Shown one piece after another: positions 45,794 to 56,915 of a stretch of 64,000 bases of DNA. Position numbers and translations under genes: made by a program. The notes under the pieces were generated by a model. It searched no databases and was not told the DNA's origin. It was given only the letters and a program-made list of their open reading frames with translations. Where the stretch lies: positions 9,118,934 through 9,182,933 of the forward strand of contig JAJEKV010000022.1 of NCBI GenBank assembly GCA_021234155.1. The letters run 5' to 3'. The DNA comes from Isoetes taiwanensis. Lineage: Eukaryota; Streptophyta; Lycopodiopsida; Isoetales; Isoetaceae. Positions within the stretch are counted from its first letter, which is position 1; each line of letters opens with the position of its first letter.

Positions 45794-46340
45794 ATTAGCC
45801 GCAAGACAAAGACCATTTCTCAGAACCTCAATCCTATTTGAAATCAAGAATTTGAGTTTGATGAGTCTGCTAAAGAAGAATACCTAAAATTAAAGTGCTA
45901 TGATGCCGACTTTTTGATGAATGATGAAAATATGGGAAGCACACGGATAACTTTATCTGGTCTTGAAGTAGGGGTAACTATAAGGACGTGTGGGTGCCAC
46001 TAGAGAAGGTTAATAAGGGAGAGATATGGCTGAAGTTTGAAGTTACTGAACCAGAAGACTGCGAGCAGGTAAAGGTTTGTGGAAGCACAGGATCTACTTT
46101 TTCAAAATGCTCTCTCCTTAAATAGTTTATCTGTAGGTGGGTAGCATAGATGAGAAGATTGTCAGTATGGGAGGTGCAATATTAGAGATTATAATTGCAG
46201 AGGCAAAGGGTTTAGTTTGCAGCTGATCGGAGTGGTACTAGTGATCCATATGTGACCATCCGATATGTGAGCATCCCAAAGGCTTTTGTTCTATTCGCCA
46301 AGATATCCACTAAGATCCTTCACACCCCAAGGGCAGTTTA
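45794..46340 (+). pseudogene. Tandem C2-domain protein fragment (plant synaptotagmin/NTMC2-like)
   Basis: An exon at 45794-46078, bordered by TTTACAG and GTAAAG, reads ISRKTKTISQNLNP, then TGA where C2 domains have Trp, then NQEFEFDESAKEEYLKLKCY then DADFLMNDENMG. After a frameshift it continues KDVWVPLEKVNKGEIWLKFE. This is the second half of a C2 sandwich. A second exon from 46137 (VGSIDEKIVSMGGAILEIII then AEAKGL) and, after a stop, SGTSDPYVTIRY starts the next C2 domain, and then the match fades. Such proteins tether ER and plasma membrane and bind lipids, some with calcium. The order matches extended-synaptotagmin-type proteins with two C2 domains. Nonfunctional: one stop and at least one frameshift, both also in copy B. 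Confidence 0.7.
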
Positions 46341-46639
46341 TTGGATTGGAAATTGGAGCAAAGGCTGATGCAGACTAGACACCATTCAAAGTTAGAACTT
46401 AATTCCTCACTAGCTAAAACTGATACAAGAGATGGTTGCCAAGCCAATCTCCATATTTCGCCAAGCCAATCTCCAAGAGATTTTACTTACGTGGAGATGT
46501 ATCAGGTGCTATTAATGCAACTCCCTCCAATGTTGCTGCTCGTTGAGCACCTGACTTTTAAATAAAATTCTCATCGGTACAGGTAAGGCCTGAAAGCCAA
46601 TATATGACTTGGCGGAAGAATTAGAATGGCGTTACACTA
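46341..46639. other. No recognisable gene
   Basis: Flank of the C2 fragment. A short duplicated CGCCAAGCCAATCTCCA motif occurs at about 46435-46475. Nothing else is supported. Confidence 0.4.
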
Positions 46640-47060
46640 CAAGATAACAAATCTAGAAGAAGAATGTTCATAAGAATAGGCTACGCAGGAGCAATTTTGC
46701 AGGCATCTGTTCTTGCAAGAAAATGTTGAAATTTGAAGACCTACAATGCGGCTTGCTGCAGGCTGGTCTGTGGCCTGCCAACATGTTATATTGGAGCCCA
46801 CATACATCTTCATTCTTAGTACCAGTGTATCTGTTGGATTGCTCAAAACTCTGCCATGTTGTACTAGAATTATGAGCATACAAAATCAAATTTCCTGCAT
46901 TTTTTCCTGCAGGGCCTGCACTCCAAATGACAGTTCCATATCTTGGTCTTGTTCTGCATCTTTGCGTACCATAGGAAGAAGGCAGATCCAGAGAGTCTTG
47001 CTTTATATTCTTCTCCACAATGTTTTAGGGTATGGTCTCCATATCTCGTGCACTTAAGAG
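46640..47060 (-). pseudogene. G-type lectin S-receptor-like kinase, extracellular fragment
   Basis: Two overlapping minus-strand frames give the bulb-lectin end: GTVIWSAGPAGKNAGNLILY (the VWS...GNLVL pattern), STTWQSFEQ, then in the other frame SNPTDTLVLRMKMYVGSNIT then CWQATDQPAAS (the PTDTLL...M and SW...P patterns), and a cysteine-rich part FSCKNRCLQNCSCVAYSY typical of the PAN/EGF region (C..CLxNCSCxAY). The kinase domain is absent. In the family these are plasma-membrane receptors. The fragment is frame-shifted and isolated, so it is a pseudogene. Confidence 0.7.
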
Positions 47061-47590
47061 CAGATCATAAAAATGGAGACACGGCCAAATTCAGAATTGT
47101 TTAAAAATGGCTTTTTTGGATTCCTAACCTGTTTGCGTTTCACATGAACCCAAAACCGTCATATTCCTACATACCTGCAAAAAGTTAGAGTAGGCGTAAC
47201 ATTAGGGGTCTGATGGCCCCCTTCGTGGGAGGGGTCTCCTTCTATCGCGCAGGGGGTCTCCATCCTCTTCTTCAAAGCTTTTCAAGGAGAATTAAGAAAC
47301 AAACGTGGCAAATTTTTTACATCCCCAAAAAGCCCTTTAAAATAGCTTTCATATGCACGTGTCCATGTCCTAAACAGAGATGGGAAAGAGAAGTTATAAC
47401 ACTTTTATTCCGGACCCACCCATCGCGCACTTGCACCCATTAATAGTGGTAGTTAGGCCCTGTTATAGTGCAAACAAATCTTGTTCATTGATTTTTTATC
47501 TTAACGGTCTGCAAAATATGTTATAAGGGAGGGGGGTGGGCGGTAAAGGGTGCATGCGGAGGCAACCCCACCCTAAGCGCACTTGCTAAG
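47061..47590. other. No recognisable gene
   Basis: Short frames only, with a G-rich stretch (GGGAGGGGGGTGGGCGG) near 47527-47543. No motif supported. Confidence 0.4.
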
Positions 47591-48265
47591 ATGTCCTGTT
47601 ATTATTATTGCAGTGGAAAATCCACTAGTGTAAGATCCATTAATGCGCCATCACTTAGTGAGGATGAAGAAGAAGATGATACTGCAAGCGATGAGGAGGA
47701 TGATGAGGAGGACAAGGAGCCAAATGAAGATTATGACGTTTCTTTTTGTCGTCTTCCTAAAAAGGATGAGGTAGATGCTTATTTGCATTTTGTTTTTAAT
47801 GCATTGTTGGACATTATTATTCTTATTATGCGTTCATTGTATTCATTGTACATTAGATACTTATGGTGCAAGGAGGGGAGATACACTTAGATGAGAACGG
47901 TCAGACATGGAAGACAACCCTTGGCCACGCGGTGAAAGTGTTTTGCACAGAGATTGATAAAGATTGGAAGAATGTGAGTAAAAAAAGATTAGTGAGACAC
48001 ATGGAACGCAATTATGGTAAAGGGCTATTTGCTTTTGATATATTGAGGAGGGCATCACGAATATTCAATGATTGGAAGTAAGTTACTTATGTATTTCATA
48101 TCTTGTTTTATAATTTCTTCATTATTATTTATTATTGTTGTCATGTCGTGTAGGGATTGGTTGCGTAGAAGTGATAAGAAGATAGCCCCCAACTATGTCA
48201 AAGATCCGTTTGGGAGAGATTCCTTGCCAATAAAAAGAAACCCTGCCACCAACAGAAAAAGGTAG
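47591..48265 (+). pseudogene. Unknown spliced protein with acidic N-terminus
   Basis: 47591-47770 encodes SLSEDEEEDDTASDEEDDEE followed by SFCRLPKKDEVDAY. Then 47863-48079 gives EIHLDENGQTWKTTLGHAVK, FCTEIDKDWKNVSKKRLVRH and GLFAFDILRRASRIFNDWK, ending at a GTAAGT-like site. An acceptor TGTAG at 48153 joins DWLRRSDKKIAPNYVKDPFG. This looks like three exons of one protein of plant transposon-associated type (charged, W-rich, ending in a basic tail), but I cannot name the family. There is no ATG for the second exon in context, and no stop within each exon. Confidence 0.4.
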
Positions 48266-51200
48266 CAGCAGCAAGAAAACCTAATGGAAAAAGGACAGGA
48301 CGACGGGGGCATGCTGGAATCTCTGTTGATTATGTAAGTATATTGGTCTATATTGTGTTATCAAGAGGTTTCCATGGTTGGGGCAGTAGGTCACCTTAGA
48401 AAAAATAGGATATTTCAGTTATCAAGAGGTTATTTTTTGGTTATTACAGTCATAGTTATTCTCCTTCTTTTTGAGTTGGCAGAACAGAGCCCCGCTGATG
48501 TGGTTTGTGGAAATATTCCAAGTGTATATCAGTATATGCTCGAATGTTCCAGTTACTGGCTTTATTGCAATTGCAGGTAATTTGCATGTGAAGGCCTGCT
48601 ATGTTACGGACCCCTCTATATTATGAGGTCCTTATTGCAATTGATGTGCTAGATCTTGTTCTCCTTCTATGATTGTTTCTCCAATAGCATGTGCAATGAT
48701 CATTATAGACATGCAAACACTGACATATTAGCAACTCAAAATCAATACTTTGCTTTACGAAAAAGACTCGTTTTTGCGATTTCGCTCAAAGTCATCTTTA
48801 TGGCAGTTGACCCGCATGGAGGTAATAATGGCAAGGATTCTTCCAGTATGGTATTTTTTTTCTTTCTAGTATTCATCCGTATATGTGAAATAGTTTGGTT
48901 TCCAAAAGATGAGGCAAAGGTGGCTTCTTCCATTAGGCCAAGTCAATAGACTAGTATGTCCGAAAGTTTTTCTAACTCTCAAGACAAGCAGCTAAGAAGA
49001 ATATGGATATGATTCTTAGGGCCATTTCCCACTCGCCATTAAGTTAAGTTAGCTTAACTACTTGGTTATCTCTTAACCTAAATAAAAAGAAAAAATGGTT
49101 TTCCATTGGGGTGGTTAAATTAGAACTAACTTAACGAAACATGCAAATTTGCATACCCATCATGCCCATTAAGTTAGAATTTAAAAATTAAATTAAAGCT
49201 TGAGGCAGTGATTCACACTAGCAGTTAAAGGGCTAAGTTAGGTTAGTGTTAACTAAGCTTGTTTCACACCGCCAATTAAGAATTTATGTTAAGTTAAAGA
49301 TAGTTTTATTGAGAAAAGCAAAATGCAAACGATCTTACTGGTCTCTTGCTTTAGCACTAACTGATGTCCTGCAGTATAATGAATTTTTAAGCTAGAAATG
49401 GCATATGGGAAATTGCCTAGAAAGGGATTTCTTGTTGAGCTTAACTTTGAAGTTTATGTTTGGCCTGGACAATGCCTCTGCATGTCTTGAATAACTCCAA
49501 GGTTTAATGGACTTACCCTTTCAAGCATTGAGCCATGGTACTTAGGGTACTCCATTTGACAAGATATGGTAGCAGGCATGCCATAGTACTTTGGATCATT
49601 CAACTTTGTTTTTTTATTATGGAGTATATAGTGACCTTTGGTGAATACGCCATGGTGACCATGGTTGAGTACCAGCTAGCTTTATTAAACATGTTCGACC
49701 TTAGCTAGATAAACCATCAAATTCATTAAATCATGCAATATCAAATTCAATGGTCCGAATAAAAATCACTATTGAAAAGTGATCGACTATGAGATTCACT
49801 ATTGAACCGCAACCTATGAGAAAACTATATGAAAAGTGATCGACTATATGATTCATGGTGATAGGTACTATGATAGGTAGGATATGTTATACGGCATGCT
49901 TGGCCCCATACTTGGGTAAGCCTTATCTCCCCATCTCTATAGGATCCATAAAACTCTAGGCTGATAGCATGCGAAAGCCCTTTACATGATTTGCTTAATT
50001 TTTTGAAAAACACCTCTGAGAACTCTTGTTATTTTTTCAATGCCCTAGGGCAATGGTTCTTGCCTTGCATGTGGAAACATCCTAAGCCAACTATTAAAAT
50101 GGTGACTAGTTGTGTTCACCTGGCCGCTTGGCTGTCCAGGTCACCTCTTGGCAGGGCATCTTCTTAAAAATACAGTTTTACCTTTGGGCCATAGCCTATG
50201 TATGTGGGTTACCGTTCATTCTCAAGTGATCTCTAGAGCTGTAACAGGCCGAAAGAGCTCAAAATATCAGACTTGTCAAAAAAGTTTATTCGTTTCATTA
50301 TGCCATCTAGATACACAATAAACCTCCAAATTCCTCAATTTACTTGTTAAAACCTTTAAAACTTTACCGACACTCTGCCATGAATCTCATAGTCGACTAG
50401 AGTTTATGTCATAGTACCTATCGCCATGAATCTATAGTGCCACTCTACCGACCAAGTTTATATCAATAATAAACCATTAGCATTAGACTATAGCATAACT
50501 GAACCATTAAACATCGAAACATATTCATTAAGCATAAAAGCATCGAATACCTCGAATGTATCTTGGGATCTGCATTATCTTCAGCTGTAAAGCCCACAAA
50601 ATAATTTACTTCTTGGTTTTGATTTATAGCAGATAGCTCACCGAGATTTTTCAGTCGGTTTTGAGCTTGCTATTGCTGCATACAGACTAGGCACTGTTTT
50701 ATTTGTCTACGACCTTCTATAAGCATATAACTTGCTCGGTCCAATGCTTTTACGCCCACATAACATACTTGGTTCAATGGTTCAATATGATACTATTATT
50801 TATGATATCCAACCCTTTGAAACTTATAGAGTTGGTTCCCTAATGCCATTCCTCGCATGTTCACGTATAACAATAACCTACAGATGACATGATCATATCC
50901 TTCACATGGAACAGGCGGTTCACTATTGAAAAGTGTTCATATATTGAAAAGTGTTCATATATTGGTAGCTATTTATTTCACGCAGTATGTGGCTCTGCAG
51001 AGTAAAAGCAACTCTAGTTGCAATATATACACCAGTATGTGACTCTGCCTAGAGCATAGCATGCGGCACTAGTTGCGATGGAAATTACAGAATAACCATT
51101 TCTTTCACCTTAAGCATCAACTCCGAGGACAAACAAAATCTAAGAGAGAATAAAGTCAGAAAAATATATTCGAGACGGAATAACCATTTCATTTACATCA

Positions 51201-51513
51201 TAAGCGGCATAGCATTTTCATATATATTTACAAGATGTAATAACTGCACATAAATCCAGATTAGAAACATGAATCTATAGCCAAAATCCAATTTAGAACA
51301 TGGCATGCAGGTTGTAAAGAATACAAATACTGTAATATTAGGCGATCTCTGAGCATTTTGACATTTAAAAAATACTTCTCCACATTTTGTTTGATGTAAA
51401 TATTTTGTATAGCGTGGAAAGACAAACATCCACAAGAGTAAACATGCCCAAAAATCAAAGAGATAATAGTCTACAAAATTAGCTTTATTATAGATATTTA
51501 GCGTTAATCCGGG
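48266..51513. other. Long stretch without a recognisable gene
   Basis: AT-rich with only short frames. Within it: motifs resembling TTTCACACCGCCAATTAAG at about 49024, 49210 and 49262; an 18-bp tandem pair (TTGAAAAGTGTTCATATA) near 50925-50960; and paired opposite-orientation motifs (GACTATGAGATTCA at about 49783 and its complement near 50390). These look like fragments of small elements, but no ends or target duplications could be fixed. Confidence 0.4.
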
Positions 51514-52567
51514 CTACTTGTGACATAAGAGTACATCAGCATTGTGCCCGGTCAAGGTTGAACACATCGATTCAAGGCAAAATTGAAAGAGAAGTTTGTG
51601 CTTACCTAAACTATTACAACCTTCAAAAAAATTTAGGACAAGATGCACCGCAATAGACTTCCTTAGTTCTTCTCTAAAGCATAATACTCGACTCCTCAAA
51701 AGGCGACCCTTCCGTTGTTGCTGCCCACGTACTTGCATCCCTAGCAACACTTCAGCATTTTTGGCCAGCCTAGATTCAAGCTCCTCCCACTTGCATTTAT
51801 ATCAGCTTTTCACCTATATCAAACCGCCGGATTATGCAATATACAACATGAATGGGTAACAATATTGACATAAACGGCTTCATCTTCATCTTCTTTTCCA
51901 AAACACCAAACTTTCTTTTCAACAAACCAAAAGTCTGCTCTATGAAAACGGTTCTTCATGAGCTCTTTTGTTGAACTCCGCGTTCTACCACAATGTTGTT
52001 GTCCCATCTTATCCGGAAACGAAACGAAGCCATGGACCCGCATGTATAACCCCTTATCTGCCCAAAAATAAGAGGTCGTACTTGAGCTTGCTAAAATTTA
52101 TGGTAATTATTGGTTCTGCATGATTTCCAAGCTTGAATTATTTGACGGATGCCCGAAGTTCTTCCAAACTCTTGAATCATGAACACTCTTGGGATATCCA
52201 CAATTAATATCAAAAGAAATTCATGTTAGTGTCGCAAATGGCTTTAATGTAAATTATCTTAAATTTGCTTTCTATCATAGCAATCAGCTCCAGCTTGGGC
52301 GATGGGTTCGTGTGCATTCGAGGTGTGTGTGCAATCAAAGTACACCACAAACATTAGGCACCTTCAAATAAAGAGCAAAAGCATTGATGACTCGTTGAAT
52401 ATCCTCACCAACCGGAAACTTTATTACATCAGCAAAGTTCACAATGATTGCTCTACATATCTCCATACAAAATTCTATGAGCAAGATTAACACCAATTCC
52501 AAATTTCTCAAATGACTAAAAGTAAACACCTCTAAACAATTTGTAGAATGTGCATCCAACACCTAAC
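51514..52567 (-). pseudogene. Second PIF/Harbinger transposase remnant
   Basis: Minus strand, several frames. 52562-52335 ends IKFPVGEDIQRVINAF then VPNVCGVL, and one inserted base later DCTHT, the first catalytic Asp in the DCTHI pattern. YIKAICDTNMNF follows near 52240-52200. A frame near 51960-51860 reads EQTFGLLKRKFGVLEKKMKM, the Glu-containing region with the (E)xFGxLKxRF pattern. VVYCI stands where ACCVLHN is usual. The second Asp (GDxxY) was not readable. The remnant may extend upstream to about 52850. It is a different copy from that at 2.4-3.5 kb and has a different sequence (GVLDCTH versus GAVDGSH). Confidence 0.7.
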
Positions 52568-55500
52568 ATGCACCATGAAATAGCATCCGCAAAAGTTAGT
52601 ATAAAACTTTCTTAATATTGCTTTCCAAGTTGTACAAAACCAAAAAATGTATTCCTCTTCATTCAAAGATCGCTTCCACCTTGAATCGCGGATAATATCG
52701 GCATAAACTTGTCAAACCAAGTAAAACTCCTCGCTTCACCCACCACCTATTTTCTAATGTAGACTCATGTCTTGCAACCAAATTAGCATCCCTCAACATG
52801 ATGTTGAACTAGCTGGCTATCTTCACTCTTCATAATCTTCCATTCTATTATTCAAACTTTCCTCAAAGAACATTTCTTTGACCCTCACAAATCATGGGTA
52901 ATGTTTGCCCCGCTAGCATCATAATTGTATGCGCTCCATATTCATCCTTAAAACCTTTTAAAATCGGGATATAATTCTACCTAAGTATTCTACAAGTTCA
53001 TGCCCTTGTCAAACTCAACCTATATCCTCCAACCAGTATAAAATTTAACGAAGAACCCGCAGAACAAAACATATACGGTTAAAAATCCAAAGAAAAACAT
53101 GGGTTTAACATTCCATAAGAGCAAACTATCACTTTATGATTGGGCTTTTCTAAATCGGCCTCCCAATAACAGAGTTCCATGTTATAACTTGATTAAATTG
53201 TTAGTGGCTATTGCGAGGATTTGGGAAGTTACAACGATTTATGGAAAATTACAAGAGAATTTAAAGGTCCTTATTAACATAATTGAAACACATTACATTA
53301 ATCTTAATACCCATGTTGTTAGCTATCAAGTTGGAATAAGAGAAATGTCGGGTACACAATGCAAGAGAATCTAAAGGGCAACACATAAGTAGCTTTGTGA
53401 AGATGGAGTATGATAATATTATGCACTAAAAAGGTAGCCTTGGAGGTATACAAAACCATAAATGCTCCACAAACTCGACAAAATATTAGCTACTCTAATG
53501 GACTTAGCTTATTACATAATAATGTGCATCGAAGTGACTAGACAAACTACAATGCTTCAGCAAATTGGGAAGGTACAATCGATAAGGTTACCCATGCATT
53601 TAAATATATATTTGCTGCGGATACAGCCCTCTTACTAGATCCAAACGATTTCAAAGAGACATAATATTAAGCCCTCAAAACTAGCCAAAAGCTATCTCCA
53701 GATTAGTGACAGAGTGCATAATCCAAATAACTTGGAGTATTATACACAACATAATAAGCCCATAGCATTATACGTAAAACATATCACGTAAAAATGTTAG
53801 GTTAATCAAAGACAAGAACTCAACCCTACCAACGATCAATACCAAGACAAGTGTAACACTCAAACCGTGATCAGTGTAAGATCACGGAATATATGACTTG
53901 GATGGTTGTAAATTAAAAGTACTCAAGGAGATAGTTGCATATACCCTCCTACCCGAGCAAGTATGGAAGCAATAAATTAAAACAAAAATTGAAACAAAAA
54001 TGCCATACCAAGAGGAAAAAGAGTAGCTAGTAGTGATAGATCTAACCCATAGAAAGCCAATTCGACAACATACTAACAATTAAGGAGTTATATGGGCCAT
54101 GACCACTAACTTAACATCTATCTCAAATTTAATAAATCATAAACTAAGCGCAGATGGTATCGCTGATATTTTTACTTGTCGATGCCTATACAAATACCAC
54201 GTATCACGAAGATACAAGAAGGAATCCTAAGATTTCCTACAACAAACTGATTATGATGGCGACATAAAACCAAATGTAAATTGCATGTCTCTTTTGTTCT
54301 ATACAAATCTTATTTCACAACAAGATTATACAGTGTTGTGATTCCCATTAAGGAATGCAATGGTCATGGGCAAAAGATGGTCTTAGAACCTAGCAAGTAA
54401 TTAGCATGCAAAAGATCACAAGATGCCTTAGCAAAAACAAATAAATTTCGATTTTATCCGCCATATAGGGGACTGTTCATTATTCTGCAACCTAAGCAAC
54501 CTAGTCTTTGTTTGCATGCAATTTCACGCCGCTTCATGTTCCATTTCCATAACTCACATAAGCATGCCAGTGAATGTCACCGCATTGTTGTGATCAACAA
54601 AATAGAAACATGTGCACCATGAGTGCCTATGGGCCAATAGTATCGCGGTCATTATGTTAAGAGTAATGTTTGCCAATAAATGGTCATGTACCATGAGTGC
54701 CTATGGGCCAATATGTTAGGAGTAAATGTTTGCCAATAAATGCTACGTAATCCAAAACTTCGACTGGGCCTTTGTGTAGTTTATATGTTGAAACCAATGT
54801 GTCGGGCCATGTTCAATTGCCTAAGGCTTTGCTTAGCCAAAATGACCATAAGATTTTGGGGCAAGAAACCAATAAATTGATATAACCCCGCCATTAATGT
54901 TTGGCACATTAATATCATGTCATATAGACCTAATATTTCTCATGTCTAATTATCTGATTATCAGTACCCGTAGGTTATGTCCCGCTTAGAATCTCATAAT
55001 GCTACATAAATGTTTGCCACTACATACTAAAGAACTCAAGATAGGTTTCTCGCCTTGTATAATCTTAAGCTACACCCACCTGGCAAATACGAAAATTCTA
55101 CGCCGTGAAAGGGACCTTTAGATGCCGCTATGGGAATTCAGCAAATTTTAAACATCCCAACATTACGGAGACCGCTCATAGGTCTTAGAACCCAGCAAAT
55201 GGTTCTTTTTTTTTTTGACTAGCAAATGGTTCTAACATACTGGACCTGCTCATAGGTTGCCGCCAAAACATGCACAAAGAATATGTAGAGAAAAATCAGA
55301 ACCCGGATAGAGTGTGGGTGCAAAGAAAACAAATAAATTTTCGACACATCCCGCCTTTATGGGAGACATTGCTCATGGTTCTTAAAAAACCAAGCAACCT
55401 AGCAAAGAAACTTATTCAAAATAGACCGAAGATTCATTCTTGAAACTTAGCAAACACTTTTCTTGATAAATTGTAAATTCTTAAAATATAAAGGATGAAC

Positions 55501-55584
55501 ACCATAAGAAGTCTCTTATTGGTCTTCGGTCCAGCTTCCGCGAGATGGCTTTGGAGGCATGTAGATTCCCTTCAAAATTGCCAC
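52568..55584. other. Long stretch without a recognisable gene
   Basis: AT-rich DNA with many stops in all frames. The plus-strand frame 53099-53374 is open, but its product shows no motif. A short tandem duplication lies at 54617-54752. Confidence 0.4.
54617..54752 (+). repeat. Short imperfect tandem duplication
   Basis: ACCATGAGTGCCTATGGGCC starts at about 54617 and again at about 54690, each followed by ATGTTA(A/G)GAGTAA and TTTGCCAATAAATG. The first unit has a small extra segment. Confidence 0.85.
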
Positions 55585-56158
55585 TCAATTTACCTTTAGA
55601 TGATTTCTAAACTAATTTTCACTTTACTCTTATTTTAAATTGAATTTTAATCTAAGATAAACTCGTATGATTAAAATGTTATTTTTAGAAATATTCATAG
55701 AAGAATCTTTTAGATTGAAATTAATTAACTAATTACGCTTATGTTTTAAAACTTAAATAGCTTTTATTATTAATTATGTTTTATTTCATCAATAATAAAT
55801 TATCCAATAGTTACATTAAAATATTAACTTTATCGCTTAATTAATTTCAACCTCAAACTTTTCCTTAAGTATTCTTAAAAGCGAAAAGTTTATCAATTGT
55901 GCAATTCTCACATGAATTTTAAGTCAATCACTTATTAAACCCATCGATTTCATTTAAAAATTATCATGTTTGTTACATCACTAAAAATTATTCTTTGACA
56001 ACCATTATAGTTTTAATTTAAAGATAAATTTATATAATAAAAACTCATAAAAAATTATAACAATCAAGAAGAATTAAACAATACATAAATTCTTATAATG
56101 ACATTTTTGAAGCACTATCTATTAAATCAATAAGTCCAATTTTTGTTGAATATGTCAT
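55585..56158. mobile_element. R copy 4, left part missing
   Basis: Matches R copy 3 from TCAATTTACC to the right TIR ...AATATGTCAT at about 56158. The left 110 bp, with the left TIR, lie beyond the duplication break. Confidence 0.85.
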
Positions 56159-56790
56159 GAGATCGATCCTGCGTCGTCAATCGAAAGTACAAGAGCTTCA
56201 TCGGGAGGCGACCGGTCTTCCGCAAAAATGCTGGCGGGTTGATCGCCCATCGGATTCGCAAACCAACAATACATGCGTGCACTTTCCTTGCTTCTTTTTT
56301 TATCTCGCATTTTTTGGTAAGGAAACAAGTAAAAAAAAAAACAACCGGATTCACATACCATCGATATGTCCAAAAGTACATCCTTTCATTCTCTTTTGAT
56401 CTGCAATTTTTTCGTTAAGAAAATAAATAAAAAGAAAACGGTCGATTCTTTTTTTTTTTCCTACCTCCTCCCCTCGCATGTTGGTTATTATGTCTTTTTT
56501 TATCTGCATTTTTTTTGTAAGGAAATAAGTAAAAAGAAAACAACTGGATTCACATACCATCGACATGTCCAGGTGCACAGCCTTCAGTTCTCTTTTGAAC
56601 TCTCCTTTGATCTGCAATTTTTTTCGTTAAGGAAATAAATAAAAAGAAAACAATCGATTCTTTTCTTTTTCCTACCTCCACAGATGTTGGTTATGTTGGA
56701 ATCAGAAGTCTCCGATCCCGGCCATTATCTTTGTCATTTTGTTGTCGTCCATGCAAATACGCTTCTCATCCACCAGAACGTACCATCTGA
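56159..56790 (-). pseudogene. Gene G coiled-coil mini-exons (copy B)
   Basis: Same exon series as 38343-38970, with donors GTATGTGAATCC and GTAGGAAAAAG. The 54-bp exon (IKGEFKRELKAVHLDMSM) and its neighbours are preserved; others are altered at former CAG/CTG positions, for example ITNMRGEEVG where copy A has ITNMQEEVG. Not likely to be expressed as a full protein. Confidence 0.55.
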
Positions 56791-56801
56791 GAATTAAAAA
56801 T

Positions 56802-56915
56802 TGTTAGAGAGTAACAATTTTTATCTTTATCACAAGGAGCAACAAGGTAAGTTGTGTATTGTCTTGTTGTATGTCATGATGACATGGTGATCACCGCAGA
56901 GGCCGAGGATGTTAT
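56802..56915 (+). mobile_element. Copia-2 left fragment (copy B)
   Basis: Counterpart of 38984-39097. It begins TGTTAGAGAG and ends with the target duplication GTTAT (56911-56915) at the copia-1 insertion. Confidence 0.8.

Noticed and set aside
49015-49290. MITE bounded by TTTCACACCGCCAATTAAG-like ends
   Set aside because: The similar motifs are direct, not inverted, and no target duplication was found.
49780-50445. Foldback element between paired opposite-orientation motifs
   Set aside because: The paired motifs occur in the same order on both sides instead of mirrored order, so they do not form a simple hairpin.
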